Source of the DNA: Hofstenia miamia
Lineage: Eukaryota; Xenacoelomorpha; Acoela; Hofsteniidae
Reading direction: 5' to 3'
DNA: 36,643 nucleotides
Assembly (NCBI GenBank): GCA_900660155.1
Contig: CABFPE010000480.1
Span: 546,823-583,465 of the forward strand
Within the stretch, counting starts at the first letter, position 1. Every line of letters begins with the position of its first letter. Made by a program: the position numbers and the translations under genes. Shown here piece after piece: positions 18,706 through 29,369 of this stretch. Below the pieces are notes generated by a model that was given only the letters and a program-made list of their open reading frames with translations, was not told where the DNA came from and made no database searches.

Positions 18706-20769
18706 CCTTTCATCTATATTTATTTACTTTCATAAATCAAGTAGTTTGTATTTTACAAATCATGTTCAAGAGTGCTTGCAAGGGCATAATTCTAAAAATG
18801 AGAAGAAATTTATGCCATTGAGAATATGTATTAGAAGTGGAGCAACGATGTAGATTCCCTGTCTAATCAAACCATATTGTTGTTATATGTTAATATTTTA
18901 ATACCAGGAAAGCATTGATTTTGATTAATTATATCAGGCAAAATGGCTTGAGTGGCCTATTTCCATAAAAAGAAACATTTGAATTTAGTTGTTGCTGATA
19001 TAACCTTTAAACCTACTGAATACTTGAGCACCAGCCATCATGAGAATTTGAAATATTTTTAAAAATCCGAATTTTCATAAACAATAGTCCTTTCAGGTAA
19101 TTCAGGCACAGAATACAATTTATTACAAGTATTTAACATTACACATGGGCAATTCTTCAATAGATATGTATATGTCTCGCAATTTCCAAAATTCCTAATT
19201 GTAAAAAGAAAATATGGGAAAATTGTTTGTTTTTTCTTTTTAAATTAACACCGGAATGTTTTTATTTTAACGGTTATTAATTTTAATTCTAATTAGTTTG
19301 ATTAGTAACAAACATAATTTAATTCATGGTTTAATTCACCCTCTAAGGGATCCAAAATTAAGAGATTTCACTATCAAATTCAGCTATTTTTAAAATAAAA
19401 TCCATTAAAATGTGATGCTGTGTAATGCAAAGAATAACGCAAAAAATATCATTATAGCAGAGAATATATTAAATTCTGTCTGTGCCAGTTAATATGTAAA
19501 GTTTTATATCAATAATTGGGGTTTTATTATAGCGTAAATAACATTGTTTTGGCTCGAATTAGATATTTTAGGATCTTGTGTATACAAAAAAATTGAAAAT
19601 CAAAACTTGAAATTATACTTATGTTTATATCATACTACCTCATTTTCCTAAAAAAACCGGTTTACTTATTAACTGGGACAGAGTTTAATATATATGCATA
19701 AAGCATACTTGCGTATTTCATGCGCTACATAACTAACTGTTTAAGCTTTGTAATGAGTGACCCAATTGTTTGCATTTATTCACATGGCCTTTCATAACTA
19801 CCTTCCAAACCACAAATAGTCAGTTTAAAGGAGAAACCCGTGTGTTGCATGAGTGCAAATGCCCTAGGTATCAACTTCATAAAGCATTAATTTGTGTTTT
19901 CGTAGGAATGTACATTTTATTAAAATATGAATTTAGAGCTAACATAAGAGATCAAAATATTTATATTCCGAACTTATAAAATGATCGCAATGAAAATTTT
20001 TGGGGCTCCCCAAGGCACCATTAGAAGTGTTCCAAACAAACTTGTCCTGACAAATTTCAGGAAGGAAATATCAGTAAGTACTATGGCGTTTTTCGCCGAA
20101 TATCGCTGAGTGCGAAAATGTGTGTGTATGCCCGCGGGAATTCGGTTTTACCTCCTCTCCAATGAAATTTTTGCAACATATTTTTAGATTTTGTATACTT
20201 TGCAAATACACAATCGTTTATAACAATTCTAGGGAAAAAAATGAACCCCCATGTTCATAAATTTTTAGGTCCGCACTTCATATATTTTTTATTTGTTCAA
20301 AATCGTTCATTTTTAATACACTAATTGGCACTCATAATGCAATTAGTGATTTTTTTGATGTAGTAATTTCTTACGGAATGAAATGTATTTTGTATTTAAT
20401 AAATTATGCTTAAATTTATTTCAAGTGTATAATTGTTATCAAAAATGATTGCATTCATTTTAATGGAAACCAAAATTCGGCCTTACAATGAGACTTATTT
20501 GCTCAAAATTAGAAATTTATGGTTTGTTTAGTATAATCTTCCATGTCAATGTTTCACCTAATAAATTTTAATTTCCTTTATGCAAAAATATCGAATATTG
20601 ACTTATTTTACATGGACATATTAAATTAGGTATAGAGAAATCTAAAAATTAAAATTTTTCATTGTTATAGCCAATTTTATGTGCCTACCTCAATACGAGC
20701 GTTCAACGCCAGAAATAGCAGCAGTGTTCATTAGTAATTGCCTTTCAAATTTCCCTCTTTTGCTTGTAT
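18704..20769. other. AT-rich non-coding stretch
   Basis: About 2 kb between two transposons. Short open frames (for example 19770-19979) have no recognisable content. No RNA gene or repeat that I could support. Confidence 0.45.
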
Positions 20770-21079
20770 ATATTTCATAGTTGCCAACCTGGAGAAGTTC
20801 AAATGCGTGAGATTTTTTATAATATTCAAAAAAGAATGTTGAAAACGAGGAAGAAAAACGGCACTTACTATCATTTTCGTTCAACACAAACTTTTGCACA
20901 TTTTGAGAAATATAAACGGAGTCTATGCTTTTCTAACCTCGTCTGAGCCTCGAAAACAAAATAGAAATATAATAACACGTTAATTAAACTAGAACTCTTT
21001 TTAACAAAAGACGGGTTGCGCGAATAAATATCAAAGATAAAAGACAGTCTCGTAACCATTTACAGTAATTACAATCATT

Positions 21080-23263
21080 TCACTTCTTACAATGCTCATC
21101 ATTGTATCGCTTTGTAGCTTTCTTAGCAGCATCCAAAACCTTTTTAGATGGATCAAATTGATAACAACATGTTTCAGATTCTGGACGACCTAACTTTACA
21201 CCAACAATTGAAGTAAGTGTTCCGTCAATATCCATTCTGTTACGGTCAGAACCTTCGGGTTTATTCTTATTTACGAGTGAGTACACACGCTCAATCCCTG
21301 CGTTTGAGTGGGGTGTGATCAAAACGATCGATGCAACACGAAACAGTAATCTAAAACGAAAGTCATCGCCAATAGGTGAGGACTTTTCCTGCAGTTGATG
21401 CCAGATGGTATCCATTCTGTACTGGACTTTTTGACTACTGTCAACAGCTTCACCCTCGGTATCATTTCTAGCTTTACCTTGGTGTAACTTTGCCTCTTCG
21501 AGGTTGACATCACTATCCAATAACGACTTGTAATCAAAAAACTGATCATACAGTAAATTGAACTCTGTTTCTGTGAAGTTTAATAATTTGCTATATCTAG
21601 TAACAAAATATTTCACATTTGCCCATGTTGCATTTTGGAGCTGGAAAAAGTTGATCCATGTTGCGTTCTCCCAAAACTCGTTATTCGTGTCCATTTTCTT
21701 CATGACATATTGAAGACTCGCCTTATAAAACGATTGGCAAGCAAAGAGAAAGTCCTCGTACTGTTTCTTTGAAATATAGTCTCCATCGCGACCCTCACGC
21801 AAATCTGCTAATATTGTGATGCAACTCAGTCCGATATGTATATCTTCGAGTGGCAGGTAATTGTTCCCATCTTCTAATGACTCCAAGGTCAGTTCAGATA
21901 GAACTTCGTGTTTCAGGAACCTCTTAGCTATCTTTTGAATAAGGTCTTTCGTCATCGGATACACCAAATGAGCAAGCGGGTCAGCTCTCTGTAAGAAGAG
22001 ATTATAGGATGTGAATAGGGGAAGGGCAGTAGAAAAAAACTGAAGATGTGCTTCGGTCATTGGATCCGTAAAACTTTTCTTTAATCGTTTAAACCTTGCT
22101 CCTGCCGATTTCTTTGATTCCTCTTCTTCGCCTGTGTCTTCCTTGCTGCTATCATTGGGACGACTCTCAAACATAGATCTCAGACCCTCGTATTTCTTCA
22201 ATTCTTTGCTGCAACACAGCTCTAAAGACAACCAACGAGTTTTTACAAATCTAATTATCTCATCGTATTCTTCTCCGACAAAGTCAACATACTCTTGAAG
22301 AATACCTTTGCGTCGTGTGCTTTTCTTGAAGTAGTAGTAGAGGTCAACTTGATGATCTTCAGCATCGAAGCCAGTCACTTCAGCAAAAGCCTTTCCACCA
22401 CAACCTGCTGCAAGATGCGCAAGATGACAGTTACAGCCAGCAATATATGTTGCCTTATTTTTGTCCCTTACCCGAGATTTAATTGAATTGCGTTCGCCTA
22501 CATTGGTATTTGTATTGTCAACACCAACGCTCACACAATTGTCCCAATTAATCTCTGCCTTAGACATTTCTCCATCGATTGCATTGAACAATGTTTCAGC
22601 TTTAGAGCAGTTTTCACCACTTGTTGAACACATTCCGAAGAAACGCAACTCTACTTTCTTCGAACGATATACGTCGAAAATCATAGCACATGTTGCATTC
22701 ATCTTTTTGACACTATTATCGTTCGAGCCGTCATTGACTAGAGAGAACGGATTGGCTAACATGTGTTCTACGATGTAGTCCTTCAAGTCTGGTGCTAGAG
22801 CATTATTTAAAATGCATGTAGACTTTGTTCGTCCACATCTAAAACTTTTGGCAATTTTGGAATCAGGAAATGCGCGGGCATAGAATTTACTCAAATGATC
22901 TGCGACATTCAGTGAAATGTTGTGTTGAACGAGAAATTCCGTTTGCATAACCTCTGCACGTATGACTGCACTATCATGTTTGGAAGTGGATGCCAAAGAC
23001 GAAAAAGGGATTTGGGTCGATGTTTTCGCCGCTTTGACGTTTTTGTTGTGTATTGATTCTGTCAAACTAGGATCACAATGGCGCTCGACATCACGTTTTC
23101 CCATTTTAGCACATGGGAGTTTCTTACTACACGGCATACAGAAGAAAGAATTTGGTTCTTTTGATACACTTCTGATAGGAAATGTCTTTTCCCAGTCTTT
23201 TTTATACGAACAACTGTACGACTTTTTGGACTTTTTTGGCGGTGGACTGTCCGTAGAAGCCAT
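21080..23263 (-). CDS. hAT-superfamily transposase, intact
   Basis: 727 residues from the ATG at 23263; an upstream in-frame TTG at 23272 is not a start. Zinc-binding finger of BED type at residues 42-72 (C42, C45, H62, H72). RNase-H-like hAT core: probable catalytic D178 in LVNDGSND and D249 in VGVDNTNTNVG, GCNCHLAHLAA at 276-286 (C..H motif) and TRW at 342-344. An acidic loop at about 374-384 follows. The dimerisation motif HSNAGIERVYS at 652-662 carries the probable catalytic E658. D178 and D249 lie close to the known Hermes positions, which supports a complete active site. No intron or stop. It would cut and paste the surrounding element; a domesticated host gene is the alternative, but the inverted ends around it argue for a transposon. 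Confidence 0.9.
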   Translation of the reverse strand: MASTDSPPPKKSKKSYSCSYKKDWEKTFPIRSVSKEPNSFFCMPCSKKLPCAKMGKRDVERHCDPSLTESIHNKNVKAAKTSTQIPFSSLASTSKHDSAVIRAEVMQTEFLVQHNISLNVADHLSKFYARAFPDSKIAKSFRCGRTKSTCILNNALAPDLKDYIVEHMLANPFSLVNDGSNDNSVKKMNATCAMIFDVYRSKKVELRFFGMCSTSGENCSKAETLFNAIDGEMSKAEINWDNCVSVGVDNTNTNVGERNSIKSRVRDKNKATYIAGCNCHLAHLAAGCGGKAFAEVTGFDAEDHQVDLYYYFKKSTRRKGILQEYVDFVGEEYDEIIRFVKTRWLSLELCCSKELKKYEGLRSMFESRPNDSSKEDTGEEEESKKSAGARFKRLKKSFTDPMTEAHLQFFSTALPLFTSYNLFLQRADPLAHLVYPMTKDLIQKIAKRFLKHEVLSELTLESLEDGNNYLPLEDIHIGLSCITILADLREGRDGDYISKKQYEDFLFACQSFYKASLQYVMKKMDTNNEFWENATWINFFQLQNATWANVKYFVTRYSKLLNFTETEFNLLYDQFFDYKSLLDSDVNLEEAKLHQGKARNDTEGEAVDSSQKVQYRMDTIWHQLQEKSSPIGDDFRFRLLFRVASIVLITPHSNAGIERVYSLVNKNKPEGSDRNRMDIDGTLTSIVGVKLGRPESETCCYQFDPSKKVLDAAKKATKRYNDEHCKK

Positions 23264-23423
23264 TGAAAACAAGAGTACTACTCACCAGTTTCTCCACAAT
23301 CCACAAATCTCCACAAATCACCTTGCTTTGTTTTCTACTCGAAATGAGACGTTCGACCACCGCACCTCAGACAAATTTATCACAATATGCCTCGTTGAAA
23401 CAAGACGCATTCTAAATTCTCAC

Positions 23424-23511
23424 GCCAGGGGGTTCCGTTCCAAATCCACACGCCACTAGTAATGGCGTCCATCATTAATTACTTCGAGTAAACAAACCCC
23501 CTGGGCGTTTC
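23424..23511. repeat. Short inverted repeat in the hAT 5' leader
   Basis: ACGCCAGGGGGTT near 23422 and its near-complement AACCCCCTGGGCGT near 23500, about 60 bp apart, with a partial palindrome (cgccactagtaatggcg) between them. It lies about 160-250 bp upstream of the transposase ATG and is locally GC-rich, so it may be part of the element's promoter or 5' UTR. Confidence 0.6.
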
Positions 23512-23727
23512 CGTTTCATAATAGCCACTTGAGATTGTGGGCAAAGTCGTGGCCGCTCATGCTTTCAATAAAAGAACAGCAAGACATGAGTCACCAATTA
23601 AACCGTGTTTGTCAATGAAATTGAGATATAAGCGGTAGATAAAGAAAATTTCTTCCGATCGGGACTTATTGATTACTCCGGGAGAAATGTCGATGTGAAA
23701 GTTTGAATGTTTGGGATTTAACCAAAA

Positions 23728-23834
23728 TGCGTGAACTATGCGTGAGACAAATAACTCTGCGTGAGAAAAATGCCTCTGCGGAAACGTGCGTGAGGTCAGC
23801 GTCCAATGCGTGAGTCTCACGCTGAATGCGTGAG
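23728..23834 (+). repeat. Subterminal TGCGTGAG cluster of the hAT element
   Basis: TGCGTGA(G/A) at 23728, 23739, 23758, 23787, 23807 and 23827, plus an inverted CTCACGC at 23816. The left end of the element has one copy (20804-20811). Short subterminal motifs bound by the BED finger are known in hAT elements, so this is a plausible transposase-binding array. Confidence 0.85.
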
Positions 23835-23854
23835 AGTTGGCAACCTTGATATTT

Positions 23855-24904
23855 CGCATTTGGGAATACATGTTATTGTTATTGTTAAATTTATTTCCTA
23901 GAATGGGATAGCATTTTCAACGTTTGAACTACTGGGTTGCGCATTTTGTACTAAGTCCTGAATTAGATTTGCATTCATAACTTTTTCGAACGTTTTTTTG
24001 AAGATTTAATCCTGTAATCCAAATATGATCTTATTGAAACTGATTGATTTTCTAGATTTTGTTTATAACTGGTTAAGCAGAAAACGTTATGATATTTGTG
24101 ATGCGAAATTCTCGATGTGCTGAATTTCGACATTGTAACGTCACAAACCTTGAAACAAATTTTCATATTTTCGTTATCATTAAATAGGCTGCTTTTTCGA
24201 AATATTTTGTGCATGCTACGCGGGTTGTTAATTTATTTAAGTTATTTAATTTTATCGAAAATTTTTTAAATGCAACGTTTTTCCATTCATTTTTGCAATT
24301 ATCTATTCCATAAGTTTTTCCAATATATTATTTTAATGTGTTCCCTAATTTATTTATTTATCTTGCACTCCCAGTTTTAAACGCTTTTGTATAGTAATGA
24401 AATTTGGTTATTAGAAATTTAATGTCTATTTTATTTTTCTAGACCAGAAGAATAGCTGCACGTGTTAGTTACATTTTATAAAGATGTGAGTAGAGCTAGG
24501 AGGCGCGGATTTCGTTTAATTCAATACAATGTTAAAAAAGTAGAGTGCATCTGGGAAATTTATAATGGTAGGGATGATTTTCCAATGGGATGTTCATCTA
24601 AAATGCTTAAACACAAATGCAAACTGTGTTATAGAATCGTAGAGGATTAAGAATATGCACTGATCGAAGATATTTGTTTGAATAATTCTATTCAATTAAA
24701 AAAATTGATGAATCCTTTTCAAAAAACGGATTTGAATGAAATATAAGTAGTAACAGTAAACCAGATATAAATATTCGAAAATGGAATGCTTTGATGTAAA
24801 TGTATAGATAAATAAGAAGAATGTTTTGGGCAAGGCTCATTAAATAATCCACTTTTTCAAAATTGGTTTTCTGCTACTCTTATTATTTATGAACTTTTTT
24901 TTAG
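23855..24904. other. Upstream region of the RRM gene, with possible 5' UTR exon
   Basis: No coding sequence recognised. A possible 42-nt non-coding exon at 24443-24484 has a good acceptor (tttctag|acc) and donor (agat|GTGAGT). Joined to 24905 it gives a leader with an in-frame TAG before the ATG, compatible with a 5' UTR. Promoter not identified. Confidence 0.3.
24903..24904 (+). promoter_or_regulatory. 3' splice acceptor just before the RRM gene start
   Basis: A T-rich tract (gaactttttttttag) ends in AG at 24903-24904, 6 nt before the ATG at 24911. The acceptor could take a cis 5' UTR exon or a trans-spliced leader. Confidence 0.6.
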
Positions 24905-24910
24905 ATAACT

Positions 24911-25660
24911 ATGGCTAAATTGTTTGTTGGAAGAATAGATTCAAGAGCTATAAATGAATCAGTTCTTACACGACTATTTGAAAAATATGGTCATGTTAAA
25001 GAAGTGACTGTTCTAAAGAATTACGCCTTTATTCACATGGCAAATGATGATGATGCAGATGTGGCTATCAAATGCCTTGATAATACAGAATTGAAGGGAT
25101 GTAATATAACTGTTAGTTGGTCGCACAGTCGAAAAAATGGCGCTGATCGAACAAATCGTAGTTTTCAACGAGGTTCGTTTGACAAACGCAATCTTGGTAG
25201 GAGAATCCGAGATAGAAGAAGATCTCCTCAACGCTCTTATTCACCTGGAAATCGTTCACGGTATGACAATAGACGAAGTCCCGTGTCTAGAAAATTCAGG
25301 CGTTCACCTCCTGATAGATCACGAGAAATGTCACCTTACAAAAAAGTAATTCATAATTCACGTTCGCGTTCCATAAGTCCTAGAGATTTTGATGATAAGA
25401 GTGAAATTATAGATAGTTACTCTGTTTTGGCACCAAAATCTTCAAATAAATCGTTTTCGTTTGATGATGATGAAGAATTTGGGGAAATATACGATAGCTT
25501 TACTGTTAGAACTGGCCGCAGTGCTGCAACTCGAAACCAGTTTGAACCTGAAGTAGCGCATGTTTATTCTCATCCTCAAAACGAATTTGACTCTAAATAT
25601 CAAATAAAACATGAGAATTTAGTTCACCATCGTCCTCGCTATAGAAGTAGATCGCGTTGA
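24911..25660 (+). CDS. RRM/RS-type RNA-binding protein, RBM4/lark-like
   Basis: 249 residues in one exon. A single N-terminal RRM covers residues 3-72, with RNP2 LFVGRI (4-9) and RNP1 KNYAFIHM (36-43). The 'KNY(A/G)F(I/V)HM' form of RNP1 and the '(F)EKYGxVxE' helix are typical of the RBM4/lark/RBM14 group. Residues about 78-165 are rich in RS, RSP and SRS (RRSPQRSYSPG, SRSRSISPRDF), as in SR splicing factors. The tail is acidic (FDDDEEFGEIYD), then ends in RSRSR. Expected role: nuclear pre-mRNA splicing or mRNA control. It lacks the second RRM and zinc knuckle of RBM4 proper, so the family name is tentative. The ATG has A at -3 and G at +4. Codon use is AT-rich like the region, and no frame damage is seen. 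Confidence 0.92.
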   Translation: MAKLFVGRIDSRAINESVLTRLFEKYGHVKEVTVLKNYAFIHMANDDDADVAIKCLDNTELKGCNITVSWSHSRKNGADRTNRSFQRGSFDKRNLGRRIRDRRRSPQRSYSPGNRSRYDNRRSPVSRKFRRSPPDRSREMSPYKKVIHNSRSRSISPRDFDDKSEIIDSYSVLAPKSSNKSFSFDDDEEFGEIYDSFTVRTGRSAATRNQFEPEVAHVYSHPQNEFDSKYQIKHENLVHHRPRYRSRSR

Positions 25661-27910
25661 TTTTTTGCAAAATGATCTAGAGTTGAAAACTACATTATGT
25701 TGGAGTTCCTAAGTTTGCCTTCATCTTAAAAAAAACTTGTAGCTAGGTTAATTTGACCACTTTTTTGTAAACATTTATTTAATTTAAGTATGACAGTGCA
25801 ATAATTTATTATTTATAAAGTGAGTTAAATTCACTTTAACAATGTGTCTAAGCTTTCCCTGTTTCGTTGTATACAATATTTTTTTATTTTCAATAACTAC
25901 TTCTTAGCCTCTCGCCGGTAGTTTTTGAATTTGAAACTAAGTTTTATAGAATATTTTGTCTGTATACAATTTGTGTAAGCCATTGTCTTTAATAAGAGTT
26001 ATAGATAAAAAACGCGCTTATGTTGTAGAAAGCTTGTGCTTAGAGATGTGAAATATATGTTTATAGTGCTTCCCATCATTATTTCATTGACACTGTGTTC
26101 GTCAACAATTCTGCATAATTACATATATGGGGCTACAGTGATTTTTGAACCTCGTCTTTTATAAAATTTAAATGTGGCTAATTACATGGTAGACCAGAGT
26201 TTTACTTGCTGTTCGCACAGACGAGAATTGGCGCATAAAAGTGGAAATCATTATGTAATGATTTTATTCAAAATTTATGTTTCTTTCCCATTACTAATGA
26301 GTTTTCTTGTTCCAAATACAGAAACAGGCAATATATTCTTACCTGAAGAAGTAATATATTAATGCGCTCAACAAAGGAACAAGCATTTAATTTACAAATT
26401 CATTGAAAATACTAACATGGATAGGTGTTTGATTAAGAGGAGGTTATGCAATGTCAGACTTGCGGCAATTTCCCCGCACATATATCCATGCCCACATGGG
26501 TAAAGAAGCATCACCCACACCAAAATGTTGTCTAACCTTTTCCCAACATTTCAAAGAAGTGTGTCACATTGTTTTTAACTGGGATATTTAATGATATCAA
26601 TTGCCAAGTTATTTATGTAGAAGGCGCCGTCATGCTGTAAATATATTATTTTTAGAACGTAGATCTTTATAATTTTCTTCATTGTAGAAACGATGATATC
26701 GAGGTTTCAACAAATGATTACAACTAAAGAAAAAGCTCCGGTTTTTTCAAAATATTTTGTGGTGAGCTTTTTTGCCGTGTGAATCCCGATAGTCTAAAAG
26801 TAAGGGAGGGTGCTAAATACTATATTTTCCTTACCAATTAACAGCGTTATAACTTTTTTTGTTCCTCACACATCGTTTTCACAATGTCGTTCAGTGATGT
26901 CTATAGTTTATGTATTGCTTGTAAATTTAGACTAACAATATTTTAAGAGAGCAAAGAGGACGATCCTCAAAACTCAAGTATTTACTCACAGGAAAATTAT
27001 TTTCAGGTTGGGATCAACGAACTTATGTATTGAATAAATGTTTTAAATATAGATCGGCTAGCCGAATTCCTATATAGTTTCTTCAGAAATTGTAAATTCC
27101 ACTAAAAAGCTAAGAATAATTTTTGGAATCGATTTTGAAATCTTTAGGTCTACAACTTAATACATTGAATAATAACAAGTATTCCCCCATGTACCTAATT
27201 TTCTAGCCTTAGATAAATAAACTTTTATATCATTCTCAAAGCTTCATAAATGAACTGTTTGATTTTAATCTGTTGTAAGTGAGTTTTTGGAATAGGACCA
27301 ATATTCCCAAATTACTATGCTATTGCAAAATTATATCAGCTGCCTTGAAAATGTAACAAGTCACTAGAGTATTAACTAAGAAAACAATTACCCAAGATAA
27401 AGTATAACACATCACAAAACTTTCATTTAACTTTGCAAACATAAATAGTTGGAACTACTTTTCGAGGCTTTTAATCAATATGTGAATGTTTTGAAGATAC
27501 AATTGCTGTTTTAGACATCTTTTCTCAACTGAAGTCTTTTACTAAATTAGTATGTTCTAATGGTGAAATATTTATCAAATTTGACTGCAAATTTCCACTA
27601 TAAAGAATCTATCCTTGCATGTATATAATAGTGCTATTTCCATGTCACATGTAATAGGTAATTTTCAACGATCTGCATCTCATGCTTATTATTTTGATTG
27701 CGCTAGCCATCGTCATAATCTTAGTGCTGCTAGTAATAGTAGTCTTCCAGGAAAGAAATCTCTTTGTTTATAAATTGTTATTTTTTAACATAGATACAAA
27801 GTGGTTCTTAAATTTCTTAATGGTTAGAAATTTGAAATTGGATATTTTTATTTTCGTGTTTATGTGAGCCGATCAGCTAGGATAAAAAAAAGAACAAGAC
27901 GCCTATGTCT
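25661..27910. other. 3' flank of the RRM gene and AT-rich non-coding stretch
   Basis: The 3' UTR of the RRM gene should start here; I found no canonical AATAAA in the first ~400 bp (an AATAAG variant lies near 25991). The rest holds no gene that I can support. Confidence 0.4.
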
Positions 27911-27918
27911 TTCACAGT

Positions 27919-28651
27919 CAGTGATGGCCCGTTTTATTATCCGTTTAACGGTTTTTTAACTTATCCGTTAAAGTTTAATTAAGTTAAATGCCAATCCATT
28001 TAACGTATCTTATTAAACAAATACGTTATATTTAGCGGAAATTTAACGCATTCTTATCGTAACCACAACCAGTCAAGCCATGATCGCAATGACAGTGGTG
28101 GCAGCAGGGCACTGTGACGGCCAGGAAATGAGCAAATCTATTGCATAGTGCACAATTAGTGGCTTAAATCAACTGCGCAAACAAATGCTATATTTCAGTT
28201 TGATCTTCCCTCGTCTGTACGTTACTGTGTTTAAACAACGCAATTTGTTATAATTTCAGATACTCAAAATGTGAAGAAAGCGTTCATCTGAAAGAGATGT
28301 TGACGAGCCACAATATGCATTTGATTACTTCAGAAAGAATGAATTACCGTACCCCCCCCCCCCCGTCCACGCAAAATTAGTCGAGTTGTTCTGTCAATTT
28401 TGCCGTCTCCTGCAAACGCAGAAAGAGCTATTTCAAGGGTTGAATATTTATCAGACGCGCTGAAAAATTGCCTCAGCGTTGAATATATTAAGCTCCGATT
28501 AATTTTGGATTATTGTGAATAAATTTTTCCGTTAAATTTTACGTTTTTAGTGTCCATTTTTAACTAAATCAGTTACACGGATATGTTAAATGAACACATA
28601 GGTGTTAAACGTTAAATAATACGTTGAAAAAAATATAAAGGGCCACCCCTG
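27919..28651 (+). mobile_element. Small hAT element with perfect target duplication
   Basis: 733 bp. The left end CAGTGATGGCCC and the right end (read inward) CAGGGGTGGCCC match the hAT end rule CAGxGxTGGxC. The 8-bp sequence ttcacagt is repeated exactly at 27911-27918 and 28652-28659. Both subterminal regions are rich in TTAACG/CGTTAA (at least six copies). Inside, only the C-terminal end of a transposase remains, so it is an internally deleted, non-autonomous copy. A run of 13 C lies at 28352-28364. Confidence 0.95.
28391..28522 (+). pseudogene. hAT transposase C-terminal remnant
   Basis: A frame of 43 codons to a TAA: LSILPSPANAERAISRVEY, LSDALKNCLSVEYIKLRL, ILDYCE. 'P(S)xANAERxxSRV' is the hAT dimerisation motif. 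The frame is clean, which suggests that the internal deletion happened not long ago or that the part is too short to show decay. Confidence 0.7.
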
Positions 28652-29369
28652 TTCACAGTTCCATTAGAAAACGAGATGTTTGTACCACTAGGACTGCAAG
28701 CTTGTTGTGATTCTTAATACGTTTTGTAAATCTTGTCAACATTAACCCTAGAACGTACAAAAATAAAATATACATCTGCGTACCAGGTCAATTGACCTCA
28801 TAATGGTTAACGAAGCATCTTTATCGTAATTGGCTTACGGTTTGGTAGAATAACTAGATTTGTTATGAAGGACAATGAAGTTGATTATATTTATCCATAT
28901 CAAATAAATTTAACATAAATATAAAACCAATAAAATCTAAGATATGAATTCCTAATGTATCAGCCTAAGTAAGTTTAAGTAATAAGCTGTATATCTCAAT
29001 GCTGATTTCACTCTTTTATTTCAATTAGTCTTATGATAATAATTTAACCTGATTAGTAAAGTTTTCTTATTTTTTAGTAGCTGAATTATTCATGTTGCCA
29101 CAATTCTCTTTACATAATTCAAATAGACATTCCATATTTTGAGTATTAGGCTTATATTATAAGCAACACTATATCACTATTACTACTAATGTACTATCAT
29201 GACCATTTTTAGACTTCAAATAAAAAATAATCATGCCTATCGGTATATTGTTACATTCCTTGCTTTGTAAAGTAATATTTTGTGTTATATTTACTAATAC
29301 GTTTTTTAACATTATGGTTTAAGTACAAGAAAACCACTGTTTTCCAAAATTTTTATTTCAAAATGAAAA

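Larger units (their letters stand above)
20776..23848 (-). mobile_element. Near-intact hAT-superfamily transposon
   Basis: 3073 bp around a fully open transposase gene. The ends are imperfect inverted repeats: left CATAGTTGCCAAC, right (read inward) CAAGGTTGCCAAC, 11 of 13 matching. The hexamer atattt lies just outside each end (20770-20775 and 23849-23854); hAT elements usually make 8-bp duplications, so the exact ends or the duplication may be eroded. The 5' (right) end carries a cluster of TGCGTGAG motifs, the left end a single one. An intact ORF suggests recent activity or selection. Confidence 0.7.

Noticed and set aside
18635..18853. Open frame with a YIYIYI repeat
   Set aside because: Produced by the TA microsatellite.
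22295..23459. Plus-strand open frames over the hAT transposase
   Set aside because: Antisense shadows of the 727-codon gene; no recognisable content.
24462..24650. Plus-strand frame upstream of the RRM gene
   Set aside because: It has no ATG at its start and reads through the likely donor at 24485; no similarity recognised.
26451..26591. 46-codon ATG frame (MSDLRQFPRTYIHAHMGKE...)
   Set aside because: Locally GC-richer and open, but without homologue, splice signal or polyadenylation signal; too short to call.
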